A DNA stretch of 52,920 nt, taken from the NCBI GenBank assembly GCA_004322465.1, contig SCVO01000056.1:1-52920 (forward strand), given 5' to 3'. The notes under the pieces were generated by a model. That model had not been told where the DNA came from. It saw only the letters and a list, made by a program, of their open reading frames with translations, and ran no database searches. This stretch comes from Candidatus Nitrosotenuis sp. Lineage in GTDB: Archaea > Thermoproteota > Nitrososphaeria > Nitrososphaerales > Nitrosopumilaceae. Made by a program: the position numbers and the translations under genes. How positions within the stretch are numbered: position 1 is the first letter of the stretch; each line of letters begins with the position of its first letter. Positions 8,312-17,196 of this stretch are shown here, piece after piece.

Positions 8312-8839
8312 ATGACAAACTCGATCAAGAGCAAAAAAATATTCATTCCAACAATCACGGGGATAGCGCTGCTGGCAGTTGTTTTGGTAGCATTTAGTCC
8401 AATTTCTGCTATTGCGGATTCAACTAATCCAAAAATGCCACAGATAAGCGGCTCTGTAAATGTTGAAAAAACCATGAAAGACTTCATCAAGGATAACAGA
8501 ACAACATCATTTGCGGATGCCGCAACCACTGCTGAAAAGCAAGTTACAAATGGAGTAGCAGTAGGCGGCAACATTGGCGTTGTTCAGGGTTATCTTGTGT
8601 ACACATTTTGTGTAATGGATACTTCGAACGATACCAGCTACATCATAATGATTGATGCCGGAAACGGAACAGTTCTGCACAAATCGGACGGTGTATCAAT
8701 GAAAGACATTGGTAAATTCGGACATGGCTTTGGATATGGATTTGGCGGGCATGCGTTCGGTGGACATAGCTTTGGAAAGATGATGCCGCCACAGACAGGA
8801 TCTGACAAAACTGGTTCTGCAACTCCAGAAAGTCAGTAA
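8312..8839 (+). CDS. Secreted PepSY-like protein with Gly/His-rich tail
   Basis: 175 residues. A membrane-anchoring or signal segment lies at about 10-36 (IPTITGIALLAVVLVAFSPI). Residues about 55-135 have the PepSY-type pattern: a helix (DFIKDNRTTSFADAATTAE), then a beta hairpin with GVVQGYLVYTFCVM and a strand YIIMIDAGNGTVLH. The C-terminus is a flexible tail rich in Gly, His and Phe (GFGYGFGGHAFGGHSFG), which could bind metal ions or interact with the cell surface. PepSY domains often inhibit peptidases or sense envelope conditions. A winged-helix regulator is encoded divergently with a palindrome between. Confidence 0.7.
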   Translation: MTNSIKSKKIFIPTITGIALLAVVLVAFSPISAIADSTNPKMPQISGSVNVEKTMKDFIKDNRTTSFADAATTAEKQVTNGVAVGGNIGVVQGYLVYTFCVMDTSNDTSYIIMIDAGNGTVLHKSDGVSMKDIGKFGHGFGYGFGGHAFGGHSFGKMMPPQTGSDKTGSATPESQ

Positions 8840-8923
8840 AGTCTTTCTTTTTTTATTTTTGAATTAAACTATTTGGTAGATCTGGAATTATCATTCCACT
8901 GATCAAAAGATTTGTTGACTTTT

Positions 8924-9238
8924 TTATTTGCCCAAAAACGACAGAATAGGCATTGCGTCCCACTGATACAGGTAGTAGTCCAGCACGTTTGAGCAAATCT
9001 TGTCATAATTGTCGTAAATTGAGTTCGCTTCTTCGTCAGTGGCCTCGAATATCGCGATTCCCGTCTTGTTGTCGCTTAATGCGCCGGACCACATTATTCT
9101 TCCTTGGGATTGCCAATCATCAACTAGGCTACTTATTTTTGGCCTTATGTTTTCTACATCTTGCTCATTTGTGGATTCTCTTAGCGTACTCACAAGAACC
9201 CACGGTTTTCTTTGAGAAATTAATTCTGTTTGACTCAT
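8924..9238 (-). CDS. YCII-related small protein
   Basis: 104 residues, soluble. The ferredoxin-like pattern PWVLVSTLRES, then a helix with VENIRPKISSLVDDWQSQG, then IMWSGALSDNKTGIAIFEAT and a helix DEEANSIYDNYDKICSN, matches YCII/dimeric alpha-beta barrel proteins. It ends in DAMPILSFLGK. The function of such proteins varies (hydrolase-like or stress-related); here there is no informative neighbour. The next element upstream is the folded intergenic region at 9371-9506. Confidence 0.55.
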   Translation of the reverse strand: MSQTELISQRKPWVLVSTLRESTNEQDVENIRPKISSLVDDWQSQGRIMWSGALSDNKTGIAIFEATDEEANSIYDNYDKICSNVLDYYLYQWDAMPILSFLGK

Positions 9239-9370
9239 AAGGTAAGAACCATGGCGGAGAGAATTAAGAGTGCTGATGGTTTCATTTCGCTGTTCTTTGA
9301 TTTTGTACTAGTATAATGAAACTATGATCTGTAATGTTCGTTGTTTTTAATAATTACAAACGATTATTGG

Positions 9371-9506
9371 TTTTGATCTTGCAGCAACGGCCATCACGCC
9401 GTTAAGATCAAAGAGGATCACCAGTACAATAACCGTACAGCTTATCCACCAAATCTGGAAAATTGCTATTGGCAGATTTTGATCATTGTACTGGTGACTT
9501 CTCTTT
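9371..9506 (+). ncRNA. Candidate highly structured non-coding RNA
   Basis: Three nested or adjacent helices occupy a gene-free 336-bp gap. Hairpin 1: TTGATCTT (9373-9380) pairs with AAGATCAA (9404-9411) and AACGGC (9386-9391) with GCCGTT (9398-9403), leaving a 5-nt bulge. Long helix 2: 9412-9430 pairs with 9485-9504, including the perfect 13-bp TCACCAGTACAAT/ATTGTACTGGTGA, with one bulged C. Helix 3 inside it: AAATCTG (9451-9457) pairs with CAGATTT (9473-9479). A G:U pair in helix 2 works only on the plus strand. A TATA-like TTTTTAATAATTA (about 9346-9358) lies about 25 bases ahead. It does not show the conserved motifs of RNase P RNA or SRP RNA. Confidence 0.55.
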
Positions 9507-9574
9507 AAGTCAAAGGAAAAAGTATCTTTAATGTCATGCGATTAAGATAAAAATTCTATTTCCTGCAAAGCCAA

Positions 9575-9937
9575 TCAGTCTTGCGTTGCGCCGCACTCGG
9601 TACAGAACTTGGCAGACAGAGAAATTTTGGAGCCGCACTCTGAGCAGAACTTTGTGTCAGAGTCAGATACCTTGTTTATGTTGCCATACATGCTGGTATT
9701 TCTGACAGCGCCCGTTGCTTCGAATTTGTCATCATCGATTATGTTTACTGGTGCAAAGTCTTTTTCCTCAACATATGCCATGATTCTCGGAATGGTATCG
9801 TCCTTGTTCTTTGGATCCGGTATGATGTCTGCTAGCCAGAATGAATATCTCATGAGTGTGAGTTCGGGTGTTGAAAAAGCAAGAGTGTGCGCAGACATGT
9901 AATCTTCTGCTGCAGACTTTCCGTTGAAAACTTTCAT
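9575..9937 (-). CDS. Small protein with C-terminal double-CxxC zinc ribbon
   Basis: About 120 residues from the ATG at 9937. The frame can be read from 9955, but a TATA-like ATTATACAT at about 9960-9968 would start transcription near 9940, making 9937 the leaderless start. The body (MKVFNGKSAAEDYMSAHT...) has no recognised family. The C-terminus is a classic zinc ribbon, FCSECGSKISLSAKFCTECG. Two other proteins nearby (16629-17144 and 17631-18371) end in the same kind of ribbon. Function is unknown. Confidence 0.72.
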   Translation of the reverse strand: MKVFNGKSAAEDYMSAHTLAFSTPELTLMRYSFWLADIIPDPKNKDDTIPRIMAYVEEKDFAPVNIIDDDKFEATGAVRNTSMYGNINKVSDSDTKFCSECGSKISLSAKFCTECGATQD

Positions 9938-10034
9938 GAAAATGCTCATCCGCATTAGATGTATAATGTTTACTGGAGTTTTTGGCAGTGATTTAATTCG
10001 ACTAACTACAAGTGTGCGTTAACAAAAAGTGCTC

Positions 10035-11156
10035 TCAAAGGGCTGGCTTTTGGATCAGTTTGAAGCCTTTGGCTCTAGTCATTGCAATAACTACGCCTAC
10101 AACAGACGTCATTGCAATCAGAGCACCAAATGGAAACTCTGGGACAATTTTTGCAACATCGTTCATCTTGAGCAGTATCTTGTCGATGTGTGCGCTTACC
10201 TCGGATGCCGGTGCACCTGCCTTGATCATGTTACGCAGGTCTTCGCGCATCAATTGCTCCATATCATGCGATAATTGTGGATTATTTTGTTTAACCAGTG
10301 TAGACTCTAGGTATTCAAAGTTGTCCAGATATGCCTTTGTTGCAAGACTCAGTGCGTCATCGGTATTTCCTGCAGCATACTGCTCTTTTGTTTCTTGAAG
10401 TAGTGATCTTATGTTTTCAACGTAAACTAGCAAGTCTGTTTCCTCACTTTGAACGCCCCTGACTTCGTCAAGCTCGTGAATCATCGCACCTGCCTTGGTT
10501 TCAATGTCCTCTGGGTCCGCCCTTGCCTTGTAGCCTGCCCACAGGTCAGCATAGAATTTGTCCAGCTCGTCCGCATTATGCTGAGGGATGTCGGACTTTA
10601 TCGTGTTGTAGATTTGCTCAGACCGCCAGACAAATGCGGAACCGTCCTGAAATTCAGCCATCATGTTGATCTGCCCGTTTGCGACGCCTTCGGCATATTC
10701 ATCTTTTGATGTCCCAAGCAGTCCCTGCATCAGTTGCATTTTGAAATTTGTATCCTGGCTAAGATCATCTCCAACTATTGCAGTTCTTGCAATTTCAACT
10801 ACTTCTTTTGCCTCGTCAAGTGCTTTTTGTGCGTCTTGTCGCGTTACATCTTTTCCTGTCTTCTTGCCTAGATCCATGAGAATCTGCTCCACATGAGCAT
10901 CCATCGTAGGATCATTTTTTTGAAGATCTGGCTTCATAAGCGCGTATAGTTCTGCAATTGGATGAGTGGCGTGGACAAGTGCAAGCTCTGCGTTATGATC
11001 ATCAAGGTTTTGCTCGATTGCCCAGAAATGGCCCAGCGTCTCTTCGAGATGTCCGGCAAATGCAAGTTTTTCATCGTAATCGGCATCTGCAAATGCAAGT
11101 GATGCAGATGACACAACTGCAACTAATGCGAGAACAGCGAGAATGGATTTCAACAA
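10035..11156 (-). CDS. PEFG-CTERM surface protein, helical, imelysin-like
   Basis: 373 residues. A Sec signal peptide spans 1-23 (AVLALVAVVSSASLAFA). The body consists of two helical repeats with similar composition (DEKLAFAGHLEETLGHFWAIEQNLDDHNAELALVHATHP in shortened form near 28-66, and a second half near 190-330), recalling the extracellular helical domain found fused to iron/lead permeases (FTR1/imelysin-like). The C-terminus has the thaumarchaeal sorting signal: VPEFPFG (about 340) followed by a hydrophobic stretch and basic residues (RAKGFK). Such proteins are thought to be processed by an archaeosortase and anchored at the surface. It lies beside the urease locus in the same direction as ureC, 217 bp downstream. 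A TATA-like TTATAAAATT precedes its start. Confidence 0.75.
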   Translation of the reverse strand: MLKSILAVLALVAVVSSASLAFADADYDEKLAFAGHLEETLGHFWAIEQNLDDHNAELALVHATHPIAELYALMKPDLQKNDPTMDAHVEQILMDLGKKTGKDVTRQDAQKALDEAKEVVEIARTAIVGDDLSQDTNFKMQLMQGLLGTSKDEYAEGVANGQINMMAEFQDGSAFVWRSEQIYNTIKSDIPQHNADELDKFYADLWAGYKARADPEDIETKAGAMIHELDEVRGVQSEETDLLVYVENIRSLLQETKEQYAAGNTDDALSLATKAYLDNFEYLESTLVKQNNPQLSHDMEQLMREDLRNMIKAGAPASEVSAHIDKILLKMNDVAKIVPEFPFGALIAMTSVVGVVIAMTRAKGFKLIQKPAL

Positions 11157-11373
11157 TGTTGGTCAGTTTTATTGACTGCTTTAAACCGATGCATGGTTCC
11201 ACAGTCCTAAAACGAAATTTTATAATGAGATTTTTTGGTGTCCGTTATCTTTCTGCATAATGGTTTTCTTGATAAAAATCCATAGCAATGTTTTACAGAG
11301 TTACTAAATTATGATCAAAACCACATCAATGTGTTTTCAGATGGCAGTACTTGTTAACGACAGAGAATTACAT

Positions 11374-13086
11374 TCAGAAGAGATTGTATAATCTTGCAAG
11401 CGACACTTTGTCAACTGGATCAACAGTAGCAATTTTCCCATCTACTCTGACCTCATATGTTTCAGGATTAATCTCTATTGTTGGCGTGAGATCATTGTAA
11501 AGCATATCCTTCTTGCCAATATTTCTACAATTTTTTACTGGAACCAACTTCTTGCTTGTTTTGACTTTAGAGGACAATCCCAAATCGAGGGCAATCTGCG
11601 ACGTAAACGTAACCGATGTGGAGTGTTTTGCTCCTCCCATGGATCCAAACATTGGTCTATAGGAGATTGGTTCCGTGGTGGGTATAGATGCATTAGGATC
11701 TCCCATCAGAGAATACGCAATCATCCCTCCCTTGATTATCAGTTTGGGCTTGATGCCAAAAAACTGCGGCGTCCAAACTACAATGTCGGCAATCTTTCCA
11801 GGCTCTAATGATCCTACATATTGCGATATTCCGTGCGTAATTGCCGGATTTATTGTGATTTTGGCAAGATATCGCTTCACCCTCAGGTTATCGTTTTCTC
11901 CAGACTCTTGTGCGAGTCTGCCTTTCATTTTTTTCATCTTATCGGCAGTTTGCCAATTTCTTGTTGTGACCTCACCTACCCTGCCCATTGCCTGACTATC
12001 GGAGGACATCATGCTTAGGGCTCCAATGTCATGCAAGACATCCTCAGCTGCGATTGTCTCGCCACGAATTCTTGATTCTGCAAAGGAGACGTCTTCTGGA
12101 ACAGATGGATTGAGATGATGACACACCATCATCATGTCCAAGTGTTCGGATAACGTGTTGACAGTAAACGGTCTTGTTGGGTTTGTCGATGATGGTAAGA
12201 CGTTTTTTTCACCGGCAATCTTCATTATGTCTGGTGCATGCCCTCCGCCAGCGCCCTCAGTGTGGTATGTGTGAATGGTTCTTCCGGCTATTGCATTTAT
12301 CGTATCATCCACATACCCGCACTCGTTTAAGGTGTCAGTGTGAATTGCCACCTGGGTGTCAGTTTTGTCTGCAACCCTTAGGGCAGAGTCGATGGTGGCA
12401 GGCGTCGTACCCCAGTCCTCATGCAACTTCAAGCCGCATGCGCCGCCCTCTATTTGCTCCATCAGTGCCGCTTCTTGGGAATCATTTCCTTTCCCCAAGA
12501 AGCCAAAATTCAATGGAAGATCGTCAACGGCCTCCATCATCCTTTGAATGTTCCAAGTGCCGGGAGTGCAGGTTGTGGCGTTGGTACCGTCTGCCGGACC
12601 TGTCCCACCGCCAATCATTGTTGTGGTGCCACTACAAATTGCGTGTACGGCTTGCTGCGGCGAAATGAAATGAATGTGAGTGTCGATGGCGCCGGGAGTG
12701 CAAATCGTGTGCTCCCCCGAGATGACTTCGGTGTTTGATGAGATAATCATGTCAATTCCATCCATAATGTTTGGGTTTCCCGCATTACCAATTCCTACAA
12801 TAATCCCGTCTTTGATTCCAATGTCTCCCTTGATTATTCCCAGGAGTGGATCCAGGATTATCGCATTTGTGATTACAAGGTCAAGCGAGTTTTCTCTTTT
12901 CACGCCGCTTGCCTGGCCCAGTCCATCTCTGGCACTTTTTCCTCCGCCAAAGACCACTTCGTCCCCGTATACGAGAAGATTTTTTTCAATCTCGATTATC
13001 AAATCAGTGTCAGCGAGCCTCACTTTGTCGCCCACAGTAGGGCCAAAGAGATCGACGTACGTCTTTCGCGGTATTTTCAGAGTCAC
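11374..13086 (-). CDS. ureC: Urease subunit alpha (catalytic)
   Basis: 570 residues, full family length. Nickel-site motifs are present: DTHIHFISP (first His pair), the carbamylated lysine in [31 protein letters not shown], and the flap [22 protein letters not shown] with the mobile Cys/His. It hydrolyses urea to ammonia and carbamate, giving these archaea ammonia for oxidation and CO2 for fixation. Its ATG overlaps the ureB stop (ATGA type), and ureA-ureB-ureC are transcribed in that order, divergent from ureEFGD. There is no truncation or missing ligand. Nickel is probably supplied by the NicO protein at 28.3-29.0 kb. Confidence 0.99.
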   Translation of the reverse strand: MTLKIPRKTYVDLFGPTVGDKVRLADTDLIIEIEKNLLVYGDEVVFGGGKSARDGLGQASGVKRENSLDLVITNAIILDPLLGIIKGDIGIKDGIIVGIGNAGNPNIMDGIDMIISSNTEVISGEHTICTPGAIDTHIHFISPQQAVHAICSGTTTMIGGGTGPADGTNATTCTPGTWNIQRMMEAVDDLPLNFGFLGKGNDSQEAALMEQIEGGACGLKLHEDWGTTPATIDSALRVADKTDTQVAIHTDTLNECGYVDDTINAIAGRTIHTYHTEGAGGGHAPDIMKIAGEKNVLPSSTNPTRPFTVNTLSEHLDMMMVCHHLNPSVPEDVSFAESRIRGETIAAEDVLHDIGALSMMSSDSQAMGRVGEVTTRNWQTADKMKKMKGRLAQESGENDNLRVKRYLAKITINPAITHGISQYVGSLEPGKIADIVVWTPQFFGIKPKLIIKGGMIAYSLMGDPNASIPTTEPISYRPMFGSMGGAKHSTSVTFTSQIALDLGLSSKVKTSKKLVPVKNCRNIGKKDMLYNDLTPTIEINPETYEVRVDGKIATVDPVDKVSLARLYNLF

Positions 13087-13442
13087 GACTTGAAACCTCT
13101 TTCCTTTGATTTGCTCAGGGCCTCTTCTCTTTTCTCATCCAGATTCCCATTGACCAGTCCAGAAAACCCAAACACGATTCTTTTTCCGGCGTATTCCACC
13201 AGTTCTACTTCTCTAGAGTCGCCCGGCTCAAATCTAACGGATGTGCCTGCAGGAATGTTTAGATGAAAACCATAGGAATCGGTTCTGGAAAAAGACAGTG
13301 CTTTGTTTGCCTCGAAAAAATGAGTGTGGGATCCAACCTGTATTGGCCTATCACCGGTATTCGTTACTAGAACTTTTACGGTCTTTCTATTTTCATTAGC
13401 GATGATTGGTTGATTTGAAATGAAATATTCTCCAGGGATCAT
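13083..13442 (-). CDS. ureB: Urease subunit beta
   Basis: 119 residues. The typical start MIPGEYF, the stretch [24 protein letters not shown] in shortened form (about 27-51) and the [17 protein letters not shown] segment identify urease beta. It forms the (abg)3 urease core with UreC and UreA. It starts 3 bases after the ureA stop and overlaps ureC by 4 bases, so translation is coupled. Confidence 0.98.
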   Translation of the reverse strand: MIPGEYFISNQPIIANENRKTVKVLVTNTGDRPIQVGSHTHFFEANKALSFSRTDSYGFHLNIPAGTSVRFEPGDSREVELVEYAGKRIVFGFSGLVNGNLDEKREEALSKSKERGFKS

Positions 13443-13445
13443 GTC

Positions 13446-13748
13446 TTACACTATCGGGTTATGCACGGTTACGAGTTTTGTTCCGTCCTCAAACGTGGCC
13501 TCGACTTGAATTGTATGAATAAGTTCAGGCACTCCAGGCAAGACGTCGTCTTTTTTCAGCACCTTGTTTCCAGAGATCATAAGCTCTGAAACTGTTTTTC
13601 CATCCCGTGCGCCCTCAAGGATGTGATCCGTGATCAAGGCAACCGCCTCTGGGTGGTTTAGCTTCAGGCCCCGCTCCTTTCGTCTATGCGCCAATTGCGC
13701 CGCAACAAAAATACTGAGTTTATCAAGATCCTTAGGTGTAAACATCAT
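13446..13748 (-). CDS. ureA: Urease subunit gamma
   Basis: 100 residues. Family features are [42 protein letters not shown] (read here in part), and [24 protein letters not shown] (in part), ending VHNPIV. It is the first gene of ureABC. The second Met (13745) is an equally good start. A TATA-like AATAAATAG at about 13770-13778 lies upstream. A divergent relative of this subunit is found at 29053-29442. Confidence 0.98.
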   Translation of the reverse strand: MMFTPKDLDKLSIFVAAQLAHRRKERGLKLNHPEAVALITDHILEGARDGKTVSELMISGNKVLKKDDVLPGVPELIHTIQVEATFEDGTKLVTVHNPIV

Positions 13749-13829
13749 TGCTATGGGTATGAGATCATTCTATTTATTGCTTAAACGTAAAATACGAAAA
13801 GATAACTTTGAGCATACAATAGACTTGAC
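13749..13829. promoter_or_regulatory. Divergent urease promoter region
   Basis: This 81-bp gap separates the start codons of ureA (minus) and ureE (plus). TATA-like stretches are seen for both: CTATTTATT at about 13770-13778 for ureA and GCATACAATA at about 13811-13820 for ureE. There is no strong palindrome. The arrangement implies joint control of structural and accessory genes. Confidence 0.5.
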
Positions 13830-14318
13830 ATGTTAAGTCAAACGGCAATTATTGGAAATATTTTTGCTAAAAGCGGATCACAAATTCTAAAGGGAAAGGC
13901 ATTTGAAAAACTGCAGATATCGCGTCACGACTTGGAGAAAAACAGGCTTCGCAGAACAACTGACAAGGGTGTTGACATTGCCATAATATTGGAACGCGGC
14001 ACCAAGTTGCAACATGGGGATATTCTAAAACATGACGAGAGTTTGGTTGTGATTGAGCAAATTCCAGAAAAAGTCATCACGATAAAAACAAAAGAAAAAG
14101 ACGGCGCCTTTGAAGTGCTGGTATTATTGGGCCACATAATTGGAAACAGGCACAGGCCGATCTCGTTAGAAGACAGGTCGGTGACGTTTCCCATACAGGC
14201 AGAATCGGAACTAGAGGTCTTTGAAAGGCTGTTTGCACCAATAATAGGAAAAATAGAGATGAGTGTCGAAGAAAAAATCTACAAGCCAGACGAGAGGATG
14301 AACGTTCATGAACACTGA
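13830..14318 (+). CDS. ureE: Urease accessory protein UreE (nickel metallochaperone)
   Basis: 162 residues. It begins MLSQTAIIGNIFAK and has the two-domain UreE layout: an N-terminal peptide-binding domain (RRTTDKGVDIAIILERGTKL, in part; about 43-62) and a C-terminal nickel-binding ferredoxin-like domain with LLGHIIGNRHRPIS (about 95-110), where the conserved His sits. The His-rich tail of Klebsiella-type UreE is missing; the end is short (MNVHEH). It hands nickel to UreG. Its stop overlaps the start of ureF by 11 bases. Confidence 0.93.
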   Translation: MLSQTAIIGNIFAKSGSQILKGKAFEKLQISRHDLEKNRLRRTTDKGVDIAIILERGTKLQHGDILKHDESLVVIEQIPEKVITIKTKEKDGAFEVLVLLGHIIGNRHRPISLEDRSVTFPIQAESELEVFERLFAPIIGKIEMSVEEKIYKPDERMNVHEH

Positions 14319-15006
14319 TGATATGGAGCAGGACCTTGGGATGATGCAGATATCAGATTCCTTCTTCCCCACAGGGCTCTATGCAAACTCAAACGGCCTT
14401 GAAAGCATATTTCAAAACAATAAAAAAATCACGCACCTTGAAGTCGCAGAAATTATTGAAGCCCAACTAAAACAACAGATCGGTCCTACAGATTTGATAG
14501 TGATGCTAAACGCATTGAAATTTGCAAGTGCAAGAGAATTTGACAAGATAACAGAGGCAGATACGAGAATCAACTCGATGAAGAACATCAAAGAGGTAAG
14601 AGAGGCCTCCAAGAGATCAGGAATCCAGTTAGCAAGATGCGTCAATGAATTTGCCAAGGATGAAATTCTTCAGAAATACTTGGAATCTCATCAAAAAGGA
14701 ACTATAGACGGGGCATACCCGGTCAGCTTTGGTCTGTGTGCTAATGCGTTGGGGATTGATTCGCAAAAGGCTGGGCTGATGTTCCTGTATGGTTTTGTAG
14801 TAAGCGTAGTAGGTGCAGCATCAAGAATGGGAATAACTCAACATTATCAGGCTCAAAAAATAATTCATGAGTTAAAGCCGCTAATTATCAGAATTGTGAG
14901 CGAGAGTCTTGATAGACCCATAAAAGATATCTGGCAATTTGCGCCCCACTTGGAGATTTTACAAATGCACCATGAGAGAATGGACTCTAAAATGTTTATT
15001 ACATAA
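14308..15006 (+). CDS. ureF: Urease accessory protein UreF
   Basis: 232 residues, all-helical. The opening MQISDSFFPTGLYANSNGLES is the family hallmark (typically SDSxFPtGxfxHSxGLE), with Tyr-Ala-Asn replacing the usual His-containing turn. Further features are GAYPVSFGLCANALGI and the C-terminal FAPHLEILQMHHERMDSKMF. UreF acts with UreG and UreD/H as the maturation complex that gates GTP-driven nickel insertion. It overlaps ureE and lies 18 bp ahead of ureG. Confidence 0.95.
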   Translation: MNTDDMEQDLGMMQISDSFFPTGLYANSNGLESIFQNNKKITHLEVAEIIEAQLKQQIGPTDLIVMLNALKFASAREFDKITEADTRINSMKNIKEVREASKRSGIQLARCVNEFAKDEILQKYLESHQKGTIDGAYPVSFGLCANALGIDSQKAGLMFLYGFVVSVVGAASRMGITQHYQAQKIIHELKPLIIRIVSESLDRPIKDIWQFAPHLEILQMHHERMDSKMFIT

Positions 15007-15024
15007 ACAAAGGGAACTTGGCAG

Positions 15025-15690
15025 ATGACTGACAGAATACCAAGGCTTGGGATTGGTGGGCCGGTAGGCTCTGGCAAAAGCATGTTAATTGAGAGAGTTG
15101 TTCCAGTGTTGGCATCTAAAGGATACAGCATTAGCATAATTTCAAACGATGTCATCTCAAAAGAAGATGCAGACAGAATGAGAAAGAACTTGGCAACGGA
15201 TCGGGGCCTTTTGCCAGAAAATCTTGTCATCGGTATTGCCACTGGAGGATGTCCGCATACGGCAATTAGAGAAGATCCGTCAATTAACATCTCAGTGATA
15301 GAAGAAATCGAAGAAAAGCATCCCGAGCTGGACCTCATCATAATAGAAAGTGGTGGGGACAACATCACGACCACATTTAGTCCAAGCCTTGCAGACTATT
15401 TCATTTACATAATTGATGTTGCGGGCGGGGACAAATACCCAAGAAAGAGCGGCCTTGGGATAGAAAGCTGCGACCTTCTTGTGATAAACAAGATTGATCT
15501 TGCACCGCATGTAGGTGCAGACCTTAATGTAATGAAACAAGACGCAGAACGTATTCGCAAAGACAAACCGTATGTCTTTGTCAACTGCAAAAACGATACT
15601 GGAATAGATACTGTATCAGAACACATAATCAGAGATCTCCTTTTTGACAGTATGCCAAAAGTAACGCTGCCAGATAGGCAGAGGCAGTAA
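15025..15690 (+). CDS. ureG: Urease accessory GTPase UreG
   Basis: 221 residues. The P-loop is GGPVGSGKS near residue 11-19. The metal-binding CPH motif is intact within GIATGGCPHTAIREDPS. The IESGGDN and NKIDLAPHVGADL segments (G4 NKID) complete the SIMIBI GTPase signature. GTP hydrolysis drives nickel transfer to apo-urease. It lies between ureF and ureD, all on the plus strand. Confidence 0.98.
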   Translation: MTDRIPRLGIGGPVGSGKSMLIERVVPVLASKGYSISIISNDVISKEDADRMRKNLATDRGLLPENLVIGIATGGCPHTAIREDPSINISVIEEIEEKHPELDLIIIESGGDNITTTFSPSLADYFIYIIDVAGGDKYPRKSGLGIESCDLLVINKIDLAPHVGADLNVMKQDAERIRKDKPYVFVNCKNDTGIDTVSEHIIRDLLFDSMPKVTLPDRQRQ

Positions 15691-15695
15691 ATAGA

Positions 15696-16616
15696 TTGGA
15701 TTTTTCAAGTACGGAAGAAACATCGACTGAAATGCTTCAGCACAATGAGGAGATAAAACAGCTTGGAGCAGGTAAGTCCGGCAAAAACGGCAAGCTGAAA
15801 ATAATTCTTGGCATAGACCTGTCTTCTGGAAGAACTAGAATAAAGGAAAAAGAATCCGCATTTCCACTTAGCGTTCAAAAGGAAATCTACTATGATCAGT
15901 TCCTGCCAAATATGACTCACGTCTATATGGTGTCCAGCTCTGGTGGAATCTTACAGGGAGACAAATACGCAATTGATGTGACTTTGGAAAAAGACGCACT
16001 AGCCCACATAACAACACAGGGGGCCACGAGAATCTACGGCATGAATGTCAGTAACGCAATTCAAGTGGTAAATGTAACGCTTGATGACGGCGCTTATCTT
16101 GAGTTTATTCCAGATCAGATAATCCCCTACAAAGACTCTAGATTCTATCAAGAAATCAGCTTTAAAGTGCATGATAACGCCACAATGATTTACTCTGAGA
16201 TAGTAAGCCCCGGAAGAATTGGCATGGGGGAGATTTTTGACTACGACATATGCTACCTCAGGTCAACAGGAAAAAATCACAAAGGCGAGCTGAGATTTAC
16301 AGATTACACCAAAATTGAGCCAAAAAAGATGAACTTGCAGAGTTTCGGATTATTAGGACAAAAGCAAATTACGGCAACCATGTACATTCTGGCAAAAACA
16401 AAAGATGTTGAAACAATAATTAAGACTTTAGAAAATCAGATTAAAAATTCTTCAGAAATTGAAATCGGTTGGTCTACGATGACAAAAGAAAACGGGGTTT
16501 TGCTACGAATCCTTGGGAGTGCGACGAGGGATGTCATTCGATTGGTTTACGACATAACAAAAATAGTCAGAAAGATAATACTTGATTCGGATTTTCATGA
16601 AATACGAAAAACTTGA
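15696..16616 (+). CDS. ureD: Urease accessory protein UreD (UreH)
   Basis: 306 residues from the TTG at 15696, 5 bases after the ureG stop; an internal ATG at 15732 would shorten it by about 12 residues. The family pattern is seen in YMVSSSGGILQGDKYAIDV (the usual NPSGGvlxGDxl), THITTQGATRIYG-like residues (ITTQGATRIYGM), and LEFIPDQIIPYKDSRFYQE, in part. UreD scaffolds the UreF-UreG complex on urease. It ends the accessory operon ureEFGD. Confidence 0.95.
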   Translation: MDFSSTEETSTEMLQHNEEIKQLGAGKSGKNGKLKIILGIDLSSGRTRIKEKESAFPLSVQKEIYYDQFLPNMTHVYMVSSSGGILQGDKYAIDVTLEKDALAHITTQGATRIYGMNVSNAIQVVNVTLDDGAYLEFIPDQIIPYKDSRFYQEISFKVHDNATMIYSEIVSPGRIGMGEIFDYDICYLRSTGKNHKGELRFTDYTKIEPKKMNLQSFGLLGQKQITATMYILAKTKDVETIIKTLENQIKNSSEIEIGWSTMTKENGVLLRILGSATRDVIRLVYDITKIVRKIILDSDFHEIRKT

Positions 16617-16628
16617 TTTTGTGCCAGC

Positions 16629-17144
16629 CTAGGTTTTTGTTCCGCACTTGGTGCAGAATTTCGCACCAGCTCTGAGATCAGCACAGCAAGACCTGCACCC
16701 ATTCTGTGAAGAGCGCGGCATCATTGCAGGATCTGGCGAAGGCAGAGTGCCTGGTGAAGAAAATGCAGCTCCTGCGGAAACAATCGACGGAGGCCTTCCA
16801 GGTGTTTGAGCAGGCATTGCCGGTACTCTTCCCATTCCACCCATCATTCCGCCCCCCATGCCAGGCATCAGTCCAGGGGATTGCGTTGTTCCAAGGTTTC
16901 CTGCACCTACTCTGTCAAGCGCCTTTTTCATCTCAAAGATTACTTTGACTGCCAAAAATTCCAATGCAGAATACGCAACCACGTAGTCTCCAAGGCTTTG
17001 AAAAAATTCCTTTTCTGAAATCTTGCCCTGCTTGTACATGGTGTTTGTATCCAAAAACGACTCGTAGTATCCCTGTGAGTCCTTGAACAAATTATCTAGT
17101 TTTTCTGCTAAAAGGTTTAGTGTGTCTACTTCACCAAGTGACAT
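16629..17144 (-). CDS. Gly/Pro/Met-rich protein with C-terminal zinc ribbon
   Basis: 171 residues. The N-terminal 75 residues are helical (LNLLAEKLDNLFKDSQGYYES). A low-complexity linker rich in Gly, Met and Pro follows (LMPGMGGGMMGGMGRVP). The end is a zinc ribbon, CRSCCADLRAGAKFCTKCG. This layout, a helical bundle followed by a flexible linker and a ribbon, recurs in Nitrososphaerota, but no function is known. It converges with the urease accessory operon and lies about 50 bp from thioredoxin. Confidence 0.75.
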   Translation of the reverse strand: MSLGEVDTLNLLAEKLDNLFKDSQGYYESFLDTNTMYKQGKISEKEFFQSLGDYVVAYSALEFLAVKVIFEMKKALDRVGAGNLGTTQSPGLMPGMGGGMMGGMGRVPAMPAQTPGRPPSIVSAGAAFSSPGTLPSPDPAMMPRSSQNGCRSCCADLRAGAKFCTKCGTKT

Positions 17145-17196
17145 GTAGCAAATTCGATGGACGCTTATTAATTACTTTATGATTAAAAAAGAAGGT

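Noticed and set aside
9371-9506. Assignment of the folded elements to SRP RNA or RNase P RNA
   Set aside because: The elements are too short, and the conserved loops of those RNAs (such as the SRP helix 8 and the RNase P core) could not be found.
12174-12668. 164-residue plus-strand frame inside ureC
   Set aside because: Antisense shadow of urease alpha, whose motifs are intact; the product is Arg/Pro/Cys-rich low-quality sequence.
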